Source: Desulfamplus sp. | GTDB taxonomy: Bacteria > Desulfobacterota > Desulfobacteria > Desulfobacterales > Desulfobacteraceae | Assembly (NCBI GenBank): GCA_015232455.1 | Contig: JADFZQ010000004.1 | Coordinates: 124,001 to 188,000 of the forward strand | Length of the DNA stretch: 64,000 bases | Direction of reading: 5' to 3' | Shown: positions 1 through 8,312 of the stretch, piece after piece | How the letters are laid out: every line of letters starts with the position of its first letter | How positions within the stretch are numbered: position 1 is the stretch's first letter | The notes under the pieces: model-generated | Database searches by the model: none | What the model was told of the DNA's origin: nothing | What the model saw: only the letters and a program-made list of their open reading frames with translations | Program-made: the position numbers and the translations under genes

Positions 1-2
1 TC

Positions 3-410
3 TCAGCAGTCTCAAAAGTTATTGAACTCCACGAATTAAGCGATTCTCTTGATAACCTAATGGTTCACAAGATGATCGATGGAGATATTGGAACTGATAT
101 GAATATGGATCAATATCAGGAGATTTACAGAAGTCTTGATAATTATGATCAGCGAATATATCAGATAAATTTAAGCACAGAAGTTACACGAACATTTCAT
201 AGATTAAGCCAAAAGTGGATCGTAGCAGTTTCCCTTAATACTGTTAAAAGTGCTGCATACCTTTTTAAAATAAAGCCTGTTGTTGATTTTATTTATCAAG
301 GATACACAGCGTTCAGGCAGATAAAAAATATTGATTACTTTGTTAATACAATCCATGACCGTGAAATTGCTTGGCATAATGAAATTTGGAATGGTGGAAC
401 ATTAAATTGA
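3..410 (+). CDS. C-terminal part of an unrecognised protein (5' end outside window)
   Basis: The frame is open from the first bases of the window to a TAA at 408-410. An ATG at 60 is only an internal methionine candidate, so this is most simply the last ~135 codons of a longer gene. The visible part is mostly polar and probably helical, with short hydrophobic stretches (for example around IVAVSLNTV) but no convincing membrane segment, signal or metal-binding motif. It ends 80 bp before the patatin-like gene on the same strand and could be co-transcribed with it. I do not recognise the family. That it is coding rests on the open frame and normal codon use; the true start cannot be seen. Confidence 0.6.
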   Translation, partial: SAVSKVIELHELSDSLDNLMVHKMIDGDIGTDMNMDQYQEIYRSLDNYDQRIYQINLSTEVTRTFHRLSQKWIVAVSLNTVKSAAYLFKIKPVVDFIYQGYTAFRQIKNIDYFVNTIHDREIAWHNEIWNGGTLN

Positions 411-472
411 TTGATAAAATTTTTTGATTAAAGATAAAATATAACAAATCAATCTAAAAAAGGCTTACTATT

Positions 473-506
473 ATGAAAAGAGCTTTGATATGAAAAGAGC
501 ATTGAT
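473..506 (+). repeat. 17-bp tandem duplication spanning the start codon of the patatin-like gene
   Basis: Positions 473-489 and 490-506 are two adjacent copies of ATGAAAAGAG(C)TTTGAT that differ at one base (T versus A). The unit is 17 bp, so the upstream copy reads MKRALI and then hits TGA at 491-493, overlapping the ATG of the intact gene at 490. Only the second ATG opens the full reading frame. Confidence 0.85.
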
Positions 507-1434
507 CTTGTCTGGAGGCGGTTCAAGAGGTTCATTTCAGGTTGGGGTATGGAAATATCTTCAAGAAAAAAAGTGGTATCCTGATATGATCTGCGGCACT
601 TCAATTGGTGCTATTAATGCAGTTGCAATAGGCTCTGGTCTAACTGTTGAAGAGATGGCAAATATTTGGACGACATCTGTCTCAAATAGAAAAAAAATAT
701 ATAAGCTACAGATTCTTAATTTTATAGCAAACGCTCTATTTAGAGGACGTTGGGTTCCACTTATGGATACAACGCCCCTAAAAAATATGATCCAATCCAA
801 TATTGATTTTAGCAGACTCAAAAAAAGCACAACTGAAATCATAATATCTGCTGTAAATCTTCACACAGCAATACCTGAATTTTTTAATCAAAATGAAATA
901 ACCATTAACCATATTATGGCATCAAGTGCTATGCCAATTATCTTTCCACCTCATAAGATTAATGGAATCCCCTATTGGGACGGAGGAATCATGGCAAATA
1001 TACCTCTTTTACCAGCTCTATCAAGAGAGATGGATGAGATTATTGTTGTGCTGCTTTCGCCTTTTGGACACGATTTTCATCTGCCTGAACCCAAAAAATT
1101 ATTTGATGCAGGAGAACATTTGCTGGAGCAATCTCTTGTCTCTTCTTACCAAAACACGCTTATGGGGCAAGATATTAAAAGCATAAAAGATCAGCTCTCT
1201 GCATCTTCTTATTTAAGAAGAAAAAGCCAAATAGAAGACTTCACAAAAAGAGAATCTGATAACATTAGTAATGTTAATAATAACAAAAGAAAAACAACAC
1301 CTCGGATAATAACAATTGCCCCTTTAAAAATGCTTGGTATTCCATCTTTGTTAAACTTTACTCTAGAGCAAGCAAATAGACTCATAGCTCAGGGGTATAA
1401 TAATGCCCATCAAAAATTGAATAATATTTTATAA
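490..1434 (+). CDS. Patatin-like phospholipase family protein
   Basis: Predicted serine lipid acyl hydrolase using a Ser-Asp dyad. The oxyanion-hole glycines are in GGGSRG at residues 9-14, the nucleophile elbow is GTSIG at 36-40 (Ser38), and the DGG motif with the catalytic Asp is at 164-166. The length of 314 aa is usual for small bacterial patatins of the RssA/YchK type. No signal peptide is visible, so it is likely cytosolic or peripheral on the inner membrane. The C-terminal ~80 residues are basic and polar. The start at 490 is the only in-frame ATG before the oxyanion motif; a 17-bp duplication places a decoy ATG at 473. Substrate unknown; assignment to the family is firm. Confidence 0.93.
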   Translation: MKRALILSGGGSRGSFQVGVWKYLQEKKWYPDMICGTSIGAINAVAIGSGLTVEEMANIWTTSVSNRKKIYKLQILNFIANALFRGRWVPLMDTTPLKNMIQSNIDFSRLKKSTTEIIISAVNLHTAIPEFFNQNEITINHIMASSAMPIIFPPHKINGIPYWDGGIMANIPLLPALSREMDEIIVVLLSPFGHDFHLPEPKKLFDAGEHLLEQSLVSSYQNTLMGQDIKSIKDQLSASSYLRRKSQIEDFTKRESDNISNVNNNKRKTTPRIITIAPLKMLGIPSLLNFTLEQANRLIAQGYNNAHQKLNNIL

Positions 1435-1486
1435 CCATATATAACCAAATTAACCCCCCAAATATATAAATTTAAGGAGAACCCTT

Positions 1487-3331
1487 ATGCTTCCTGAGTA
1501 TTTTGAATTTTCACTTCCAACAAAGTTAGTTTATGGTGCTGGGATTGTCGGTAATATTGAAAAAGCAGTTGCTAAATTTGGTAAGAAAAGAGCATTGCTT
1601 GTAACTGATGCTATTCTTGCTGAGGCGGGACCCGTAGAAAAAGTTAAGAATGGGTTTAAAAACACTGGAATTGAGATTGTATCTATGTTTGACAATGTTC
1701 CGCCAAATTCAACACTAAAAACTGTTCAAGATTGTGCGGCTCAAGGTGTTGCAGATAACTGCGATATGGTTATTGCGGTTGGTGGTGGTAGCGTCATTGA
1801 CACGGCAAAAGTTGCAAACCTTGTTATGAAAAAAGGTGGCAAGGTTCAAGACCACATGGGTGCATATCTTCTTGATAGCAATGAATCTCTTTTCCCATCA
1901 ATTATTATTCCTACTACTGCTGGAACAGGTTCAGAGGTTACTAAGGTTGCTGTTATCGCTGACCCTGACAATGATGTTAAACTTCCATTTGCTGAAGAGC
2001 AGTTTTTGCCACAGCTTGCCATATTAGACCCAGAGCTTACACTCTCTTTGCCCGGAAAACTTACTGCTTCAACTGGTATGGACGCATTAGTTCATGCAAT
2101 TGAAGCTTATGTTGATAAAGAGTGGTCGCCAGCTTCAGATGCCCTTGCTTTACATGCAATTAAACTTATCTCAGATAATATTTTGATCGCATGTGCAAAA
2201 CCAAATAATATTGAAGCTCGGGGTGCAATGCTAATTGGCAGTTTTCTTGCTGGAGTTGCATTTTCGCACTCAATGGTTGGAATGGTTCATGGAATTTCTC
2301 ATGCACTTGGTGGAGTTTATCATATACCTCATGGTCTTGCTAATGCACTTATTTTGCCTGAAGTTATGGAATACAATCTTGATGCAAGATTAGATAGGTT
2401 TGCAGATATTGCGATCACTATGGGAATATCATTTCCAGAGATTATAACAGATAGCCAAAGTCTTATTAAAACAGGTAAACTTGATATTTTATCCAAACTT
2501 GTGAAAAAAACCGAATTAAAGGCTCTTCAGCAGGTCGTTGAAAATGGATCAAGTGCTGTCAGGGAGTTTGCAGTTAAAAAACTTGATAGCCTTGGATTTG
2601 TGGATCAATGGGTTAGAAAAAATGCAGCTTACGCAGGCATTGACAGAATAAGAACACTAAATCGCCAGCTTGCCTTTTTAACTGGTATTCCGCTTAACTT
2701 GAAAGAGGCGGGTATAAGAGACGATCTTGCAAAAATTGATCAAGTTGCAGATACTGCAATGGAAGATGGTTCAATGCTCTACAACCCTGTTGAGCCTAAA
2801 AGAGAAGATGTTATTGAGATTGTAAAAGCTGCCTATTACCGTAAAGATACGCCTCTTAAGGTATCTGAAGATGATCTCAAATCTGCTGCTGAAAAATCAG
2901 CAGGCGAAAAGGCAATGAAATCTGTCTTTAAAGATAGTGATCAGCTTTATGATATTTTAGTTGGATTTTATAAGTTGTTAAAAGATGATGCAGAGCTTGG
3001 ACCAGCTTTATCAAAAACAGGGCTTTGCGTTCAGTTTGTCTATAAAAACCCATCAGCAACCATTACAATTGATGCTTCTGGAGATGAACTCAAAATTATC
3101 GCGGGAGATTTTAGTGGTTCACCAGAAGTTACTATGACTATGGACGCTGATTTTGCACATAAATTTTGGCATGGCAAGGCAAACCTTGTCAGTGCTTTGA
3201 CTCGCAGGCTTGTTGTGGCAAAGGGCAATGTTCCCAAAACATTGAAGCTCTTGCCGATTCTCAAACCTGCTTATAGACTCTATCCACAGTATCTAAAAGA
3301 TAAAGGGCTTGCAGATCTTATTATGGCATAG
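1487..3331 (+). CDS. Iron-containing alcohol dehydrogenase with C-terminal SCP2-like domain
   Basis: Residues 1-~450 form an Fe-dependent (group III) alcohol dehydrogenase. The nucleotide site has GGGSVIDTAK near residue 100, the signature TAGTGSEVT near 145, and the four metal ligands fall at Asp199, His203, His268 and His282, with the spacing known from FucO. About 55 extra residues are inserted in the helical C-terminal half (roughly 330-390). After ~residue 480 comes a separate ~120-residue module with the pattern of SCP2/sterol-carrier domains, a hydrophobic-ligand-binding fold. Typical family length is ~380-400 aa; this one is 614. AAGGAGA lies 8 bp before the ATG. The physiological substrate is not readable; the fusion suggests a lipid-like alcohol or aldehyde. 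Confidence 0.9.
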   Translation: MLPEYFEFSLPTKLVYGAGIVGNIEKAVAKFGKKRALLVTDAILAEAGPVEKVKNGFKNTGIEIVSMFDNVPPNSTLKTVQDCAAQGVADNCDMVIAVGGGSVIDTAKVANLVMKKGGKVQDHMGAYLLDSNESLFPSIIIPTTAGTGSEVTKVAVIADPDNDVKLPFAEEQFLPQLAILDPELTLSLPGKLTASTGMDALVHAIEAYVDKEWSPASDALALHAIKLISDNILIACAKPNNIEARGAMLIGSFLAGVAFSHSMVGMVHGISHALGGVYHIPHGLANALILPEVMEYNLDARLDRFADIAITMGISFPEIITDSQSLIKTGKLDILSKLVKKTELKALQQVVENGSSAVREFAVKKLDSLGFVDQWVRKNAAYAGIDRIRTLNRQLAFLTGIPLNLKEAGIRDDLAKIDQVADTAMEDGSMLYNPVEPKREDVIEIVKAAYYRKDTPLKVSEDDLKSAAEKSAGEKAMKSVFKDSDQLYDILVGFYKLLKDDAELGPALSKTGLCVQFVYKNPSATITIDASGDELKIIAGDFSGSPEVTMTMDADFAHKFWHGKANLVSALTRRLVVAKGNVPKTLKLLPILKPAYRLYPQYLKDKGLADLIMA

Positions 3332-3411
3332 TATCTAAATTGTGATATGATGTTCCAACTTGAGATTTTTTAACCATATTCAATATAGTTAAAAGGCAAC
3401 CAATGTTCTAT

Positions 3412-3459
3412 AAAACTCCTTTCTACTGAACTTTAAGCGGTTCATTACAAAGGAGTTTT
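3412..3459 (+). terminator. Hairpin downstream of the alcohol dehydrogenase gene
   Basis: AAAACTCCTTT at 3412-3422 is exactly complementary to AAAGGAGTTTT at 3449-3459. The loop contains a second small stem (TGAAC/GTTCA). The closing T-run makes it terminator-like for the upstream plus-strand gene. Confidence 0.6.
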
Positions 3460-3465
3460 TATATT

Positions 3466-3534
3466 AGAGTTCCTGCAAAAATTGAATTGACACCTTTAGT
3501 TTACTGGATAAAAAATGGATTTTTCAGGAGGTCA
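3466..3534. repeat. Dispersed 69-bp imperfect inverted repeat, copy 1
   Basis: The ends AGAGTTCCTGCAAAAATT and GGATTTTTCAGGAGGTCA are imperfect inverted repeats. The core contains TTACTGGATAAAAA. It aligns without gaps over 69 bp with the reverse complement of 25333-25401, and more loosely with 12306-12370. Confidence 0.7.
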
Positions 3535-3601
3535 ATTTTTGTTTGTCTGGACATTAGAAAAATAATCGTACCTAAACTGTTTATATTTTTACAATAAATA
3601 T

Positions 3602-5215
3602 ATGAAACCATATTATTCTCCCGAAGAGATAGACAAATGTATTTCCATGCTTGAGAGTATGGCTCAAAAAAGTGAAATTATTGCCAATATCCCAGAAGTT
3701 CAAAGGATAGCACTGCTATCAGCCGCTGGCAGAGTCTCAAGACCAGATAGAAAATACCTTAAACAGAGACGCAAAGAGTTAAATAAAATCGAACGGCAGC
3801 CCGTTATTATAAAAGAGCGTCAGGCAAGAGCATCTACTGGAATTAGAAGTGCAAGAGAAACTGATATATTTGAGGCTCCAGCCAAGATTACAGCAATTCC
3901 CTCAACTATTGAGCAAGAACTTAGCTCGCCTCGTAACTGCTATGTCTGCAAGGCAGAATATAGAACTCTTCACCATTTTTATGATGCAATGTGTCCTGAA
4001 TGTGCTGAGTTCAACTACCAAAAAAGGTTTCAAAGTGCATCTCTTGATGGTCAAGTAGCTCTAATTACAGGATCACGCCTTAAAATAGGTTATCAAGCAA
4101 CACTTATGATGCTTCGTGCTGGGGCAAGAGTAATTGCAACTACACGATTTCCAGTTGATTCAGCACTTCGCTATGCAAAAGAGAGAGATTTTAAAGATTG
4201 GAAAGATAGACTACACATCTATGGGCTTGATCTAAGACATATACCAAGCGTTGAGATATTTGCAGGTTATGTTGAACATAACTATCACAGACTTGATATT
4301 TTAATTAACAACGCTGCCCAAACTGTAAGAAGACCACCAAAATTTTATGCCCATCTTATGGATAATGAAAACCTAACCTATGATCAACTGATAAAATCTT
4401 ATGGTGAATATGGCAAATCTGCTGTTGAACTTCTTAAAGATTACTCTATTTGTAAAGAGAGATTAGATGATATTATCTGTAAAGAGAAAGTAGATGATAT
4501 ATGTTTAAGCTCACAATCTGGTTTTACTAACAGTGTGAATAAAATTATTCCAATACAAAATTGCCGCAACACTATTATTCCATGCAACGATGGTTTGCCA
4601 GCAATTGGAATTAGAGAATCTGCAAAGCTCTCTCAAATACCTTACAGTGTTGATGATTTTGACAGAGCAGATGAGATTTTTCCAAGAGGGAAACTTGATA
4701 TTGATCTTCAACAGGTTGATTTGCGAAACACAAACAGTTGGCGGTTAAAACTTGGAGAAATTCATACATCTGAAATGGTAGAAGTCCAGTTGGTCAATGC
4801 TGTAGCCCCTTTTGTTCTATGTAATCGACTTATTGATCTTATGAAAAAAGATTACACTGGTCAAAAACATATTGTAAATGTTACTGCAATGGAGGGTAAA
4901 TTTCACCGTTTTAAGCAAGCATCACGCCACCCGCACACAAACATGGCAAAAGCTGCATTAAATATGATGACTCACACTGCTGCTGCTGATCTTGCTAAAT
5001 ATGGCATTTATATTAACGCTGTAGATACAGGATGGGTAACTGACGAAGACCCAGCAACACTTGTAAAACATAAAGAAGAGGTGCATGATTTTCAGCCTCC
5101 TCTTGATATTGTTGATGGTGCTGCCAGAGTTTGCGACCCATTTTTTAACGGTATTTTAACTGGCAAACATTGGTGCGGGAAATTTCTAAAAGATTACAAG
5201 CCTATTGATTGGTGA
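3602..5215 (+). CDS. SDR-family oxidoreductase with N-terminal zinc-finger region, catalytic Tyr replaced
   Basis: From about residue 148 this is a Rossmann-fold short-chain dehydrogenase/reductase. The cofactor loop is TGSRLKIG at 156-163 (a Lys sits where the usual middle Gly would be) and NNAAQ is at 236-240. At the active site the Lys is present (Lys450 in [10 protein letters not shown]), but the residue four before it is Thr446 rather than Tyr. Ahead of the SDR domain are ~145 residues with a CxxC pair (Cys113/116) and a second (Cys131/134), likely a zinc ribbon. Two adjacent 27-bp units encode ICKERLDDI and ICKEKVDDI from residue 283. At 537 aa it is about twice a classical SDR. Reaction unknown; family call firm. 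Confidence 0.85.
   Translation: MKPYYSPEEIDKCISMLESMAQKSEIIANIPEVQRIALLSAAGRVSRPDRKYLKQRRKELNKIERQPVIIKERQARASTGIRSARETDIFEAPAKITAIPSTIEQELSSPRNCYVCKAEYRTLHHFYDAMCPECAEFNYQKRFQSASLDGQVALITGSRLKIGYQATLMMLRAGARVIATTRFPVDSALRYAKERDFKDWKDRLHIYGLDLRHIPSVEIFAGYVEHNYHRLDILINNAAQTVRRPPKFYAHLMDNENLTYDQLIKSYGEYGKSAVELLKDYSICKERLDDIICKEKVDDICLSSQSGFTNSVNKIIPIQNCRNTIIPCNDGLPAIGIRESAKLSQIPYSVDDFDRADEIFPRGKLDIDLQQVDLRNTNSWRLKLGEIHTSEMVEVQLVNAVAPFVLCNRLIDLMKKDYTGQKHIVNVTAMEGKFHRFKQASRHPHTNMAKAALNMMTHTAAADLAKYGIYINAVDTGWVTDEDPATLVKHKEEVHDFQPPLDIVDGAARVCDPFFNGILTGKHWCGKFLKDYKPIDW
4448..4501 (+). repeat. 27-bp in-frame tandem repeat inside the SDR gene
   Basis: 4448-4474 and 4475-4501 are adjacent copies encoding ICKERLDDI and ICKEKVDDI. 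The unit is nine codons, so the frame is kept. It lies in a long insertion between the NNAA motif and the active-site strand of the SDR fold. Confidence 0.8.
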
Positions 5216-5296
5216 AAGATAAATTGTTTATAAAAATAACGCATTAAAGTGATATATATACTATTATAGTCCATAAATTTAGTTCTGTATAAACTG

Positions 5297-5332
5297 TAGA
5301 GACGTACAGTGCAGCCGTGCGTCTCTATTTTT
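5297..5332 (+). terminator. GC-rich hairpin followed by T-run after the SDR gene
   Basis: TAGAGACGTAC (5297-5307) pairs with GTGCGTCTCTA (5317-5327) with one G:T wobble and a 9-nt loop, followed by TTTTT. It stands out in base composition from its AT-rich surroundings. The position after the stop at 5215 fits a terminator, but the sequence type also looks like a mobile intergenic palindrome. Confidence 0.6.
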
Positions 5333-5376
5333 AAATATAAAAGCTCAATTAATGCCCGCTTAGAGTATAAATAACC

Positions 5377-6267
5377 ATGACAATATGGTATGAACCCACA
5401 AAATTTTCTGAATGGCTAAGACGAATAGTCTCTTTTACAAATATCTTAATGCTATTCATAGCCTCTATTTTGTTAATATCTGAATTAAGAGTTAATTGGT
5501 GCGAATTGATGATTGGGCGTTACCTTGCATCTTTAAATGATTATCGTCCAGAAACTGGTGCTATCTGGCAAGCTGGAGAGCAGAGTTCTCGTGCAAATAC
5601 ATTTCTTAAAAACATAATTCAAGAGAGGCAGAATGCGGCTCGATACGCTAAAGAGGCTACATCATTTGCTGAACTTGCATCTGGTGTTTTGCCGGGACAA
5701 TGGGCAAATATCGACAAAGCTCACTTTAAACGCCTTTACCTTGCACTTCCATCACAAGCAGCATCAGAGCTAATACCACAAGCAGAGCTGATATGGCTAT
5801 TTAGCGGAGGCTCTGTTACAAGGCTATTTTGTGAGGGAAAACCCTATGGACTTGAGATATTTTTTTTAAATGCAGAAAATAGAGTATTGCGTCAAATAAC
5901 TTTGAACAGAGCAAAAATGGAGAAGATTGAGAAAAATGATGCTATATTTAAAGGCTTGCTTGAGCAGATTCCAGAGTTTCAGGGGCGAATATATCCTGCT
6001 GAGCAATTCTTCAAAGCATTGCTTGAGCTTCCGCAAGATATAATCTCAGATTTAATTACAACTCCGCATAAACTTATTGAACAGAGTGGAACTCTTACAA
6101 AAGCTGGTATTTGGAACGAAGCTGCATCTGGATATATTAAACTTGGTTTTGAATTTAAAGATAATGGGAAAAGCGTAGTTGTATTCATAAGAGCAAGAGA
6201 GTGGGCTGTATGGCGATTAAATAGCAACCTTACTAATGGTCAGAATCAACAAAGTAAGGGAGATTAA
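5377..6267 (+). CDS. Membrane-anchored protein of unknown function next to a PBP
   Basis: There is one hydrophobic segment near residues 17-38 followed by ~255 mostly soluble residues, consistent with a single-pass protein whose bulk is periplasmic. I see no lipobox, catalytic motif or repeat that names a family. It ends 6 bp before the GTG start of the class A penicillin-binding protein, so the two are almost certainly one transcript and probably translationally coupled. This suggests, but does not prove, a role in peptidoglycan synthesis or its regulation. The ATG at 5377 is the first in frame, with only a weak upstream purine stretch. Confidence 0.7.
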   Translation: MTIWYEPTKFSEWLRRIVSFTNILMLFIASILLISELRVNWCELMIGRYLASLNDYRPETGAIWQAGEQSSRANTFLKNIIQERQNAARYAKEATSFAELASGVLPGQWANIDKAHFKRLYLALPSQAASELIPQAELIWLFSGGSVTRLFCEGKPYGLEIFFLNAENRVLRQITLNRAKMEKIEKNDAIFKGLLEQIPEFQGRIYPAEQFFKALLELPQDIISDLITTPHKLIEQSGTLTKAGIWNEAASGYIKLGFEFKDNGKSVVVFIRAREWAVWRLNSNLTNGQNQQSKGD

Positions 6268-6273
6268 GTCTCA

Positions 6274-8295
6274 GTGCGACTGTTAATAATTTTTATCCGT
6301 TTCTCAAGATTTATCTTCTACACTGCTTTAGGGCTTGGAGCTTTATCTCTGATATTGCTATCTATTATTATATTTTCTGCTGCAAAAGATTTGCCCAAAG
6401 TGCCAAAACCTTTGAGTAGAATCATTGAAACTCCCAAAACAGAGATTTATGCTGCCACTGGTGAGAGACTCATTACAATTGGTGGAAGAGAGCCTGTCCC
6501 GCTTTCAAGAGTTTCACCTGACTTTATAAATGCTGTTCTTGCAGTTGAAGATCATATGTTTTGGGAACATAGAGGGATCAATAAACTTAGAACTCTAAAA
6601 GCACTTTATATAACGTTAACACATAGAGGCAAGCGGGTTGAAGGAGCCTCAACAATTACTCAGCAGCTTGCAAAAAATCTATTTTTCAGTTTTGAACGTA
6701 GATATTTGAGAAAATTTAAAGAGCTGCTTGTTGCATTTCAGATTGAATACAGTTGCACAAAAGAGGAGATTCTCCACGCTTATATAAATCAAATCTCATT
6801 TGGTGCAGGTGCACAAGGTGTTGAAAAGGCAGCTCAAGTCTTTTTTGGAAAATCAGCAGCAGATCTAACTCTTGGGGAGGCAGCACTTTTAGCAGGATTG
6901 CCAAAATCTCCCACAAACTATAATCCATACAGGCACTATGATAAAGCTCTAAAGAGGCGTGAAGTTGTTATTGCTCGAATGAAAGAGGCAGGATACATAA
7001 CAGAAGATGAGGAAGAAGAGGTATTAAAAACCCGCCCCGCTCTATATTCAGAACACGCTGACGGAAGGACAGGCAGCTATTTTTTAGATGCTTTGATAGG
7101 TCAACTCATAGAGCAGTATGGAGTTGATGTTGTGTTTCATGGTGGAATTAAAGTTACAGCTACGGTTGATTCAAATTTACAGTATGCTGGAGATCAAGCA
7201 TTAAAAAATGGTTTAGCTCATCTTGATAATTTAATGGGACTTAAACCTGACTCAGAACCTCGTCCTCAAGGGGCGTTAGTAGCTATTGATCCAGCATCAG
7301 GAGCTGTTAAGGCAATGATAGGTGGAAGAGATTACTACAACAGTGAATATAATCGAGCTATAAATAGCAGACGCCAGCCCGGTTCTGGCTTTAAGCCATT
7401 TCTATATTACGCAGCATTTGAAAGATTAAATTTCAATGGTGCTACAGTTCTGGTTGATAGCCCCATCTCAATACCAGTTATAGGCTCAACAACGTGGCAA
7501 CCACGAAATTTTGAAAAAAGTTATCGGGGACGAATTCTTCTTAAACAGGCTCTTACTGATTCAGTCAACACCATTGCAGCCCGCCTTGTCGAAAAAACAG
7601 GTCCAAAGGCAGTTATTGATACAGCAAAGTTGTGCGGAATCAAAAGTACTTTAGAAGATGTCTATTCAGTAGCACTTGGGACATCCGTAGTTACACCTTT
7701 TGAGATGGCATCTGCATATTCTACATTTGCCTCAGGCGGTGTTAGACACGAGCCTTTTATGATCTGGCGTGTTGAAGATGCCTTTGGAAGAGTTATTTAT
7801 GAACATTTAGTAAGGGGTAGAAAAGTTCTTGATCCTGAAATTACATATCAAGTTGTAGATATGATGAAATCTGTAATTGATAGAGGGTCTGGCAGAACTA
7901 TACGAGAGATGGGTTTTACAAGACCTGCGGCTGGCAAAACTGGAACTACAGACTCTTATAATGATGCGTGGTTTACAGGATTTACTCCAACTCTTTGCAC
8001 TACTGTCTGGACAGGTTTTGACAGAAAACGGACACTAAAAATTGCGAATCAACAAGGTATAACAGGCGGAAAAGTTCCAGCAACTATATGGGCAGAGTTT
8101 ATGAATGAAGCTATGAAAAATGAACCGTTAAGAGATTTTTCAATTCCTGACGGTATCCATTTTGAGAACGCTGATCTTCTATCAGGTTGTAAGGTCAATA
8201 AAGTTTTAGAACAAGATAAAAATAGAACATCTGTCAGCAATAAATCAATTACTATTCCACTTAAAAAAGATCAAAATCTTTATGATACACCTTAA
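6274..8295 (+). CDS. Bifunctional penicillin-binding protein (class A, PBP1A-like)
   Basis: Peptidoglycan glycosyltransferase plus DD-transpeptidase anchored in the inner membrane. A transmembrane helix occupies about residues 12-37. The GT51 domain shows the EDHMFWEHRGI motif with catalytic Glu92 and GASTITQQLAKN at 124-135. The transpeptidase domain has SGFK (Ser371-Lys374), SVN (430-432) and KTG (555-557) in order. At 673 aa it is compact, lacking the OB/linker insert of E. coli PBP1a. The start is GTG at 6274, 6 bp after the preceding stop; residues MRLLIIFIRF lead straight into the membrane segment. It is followed 17 bp later by a SPOR-domain gene, giving a three-gene cell-wall unit. Confidence 0.95.
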   Translation: MRLLIIFIRFSRFIFYTALGLGALSLILLSIIIFSAAKDLPKVPKPLSRIIETPKTEIYAATGERLITIGGREPVPLSRVSPDFINAVLAVEDHMFWEHRGINKLRTLKALYITLTHRGKRVEGASTITQQLAKNLFFSFERRYLRKFKELLVAFQIEYSCTKEEILHAYINQISFGAGAQGVEKAAQVFFGKSAADLTLGEAALLAGLPKSPTNYNPYRHYDKALKRREVVIARMKEAGYITEDEEEEVLKTRPALYSEHADGRTGSYFLDALIGQLIEQYGVDVVFHGGIKVTATVDSNLQYAGDQALKNGLAHLDNLMGLKPDSEPRPQGALVAIDPASGAVKAMIGGRDYYNSEYNRAINSRRQPGSGFKPFLYYAAFERLNFNGATVLVDSPISIPVIGSTTWQPRNFEKSYRGRILLKQALTDSVNTIAARLVEKTGPKAVIDTAKLCGIKSTLEDVYSVALGTSVVTPFEMASAYSTFASGGVRHEPFMIWRVEDAFGRVIYEHLVRGRKVLDPEITYQVVDMMKSVIDRGSGRTIREMGFTRPAAGKTGTTDSYNDAWFTGFTPTLCTTVWTGFDRKRTLKIANQQGITGGKVPATIWAEFMNEAMKNEPLRDFSIPDGIHFENADLLSGCKVNKVLEQDKNRTSVSNKSITIPLKKDQNLYDTP

Positions 8296-8312
8296 ATTAA
8301 GGAACTTAAACC

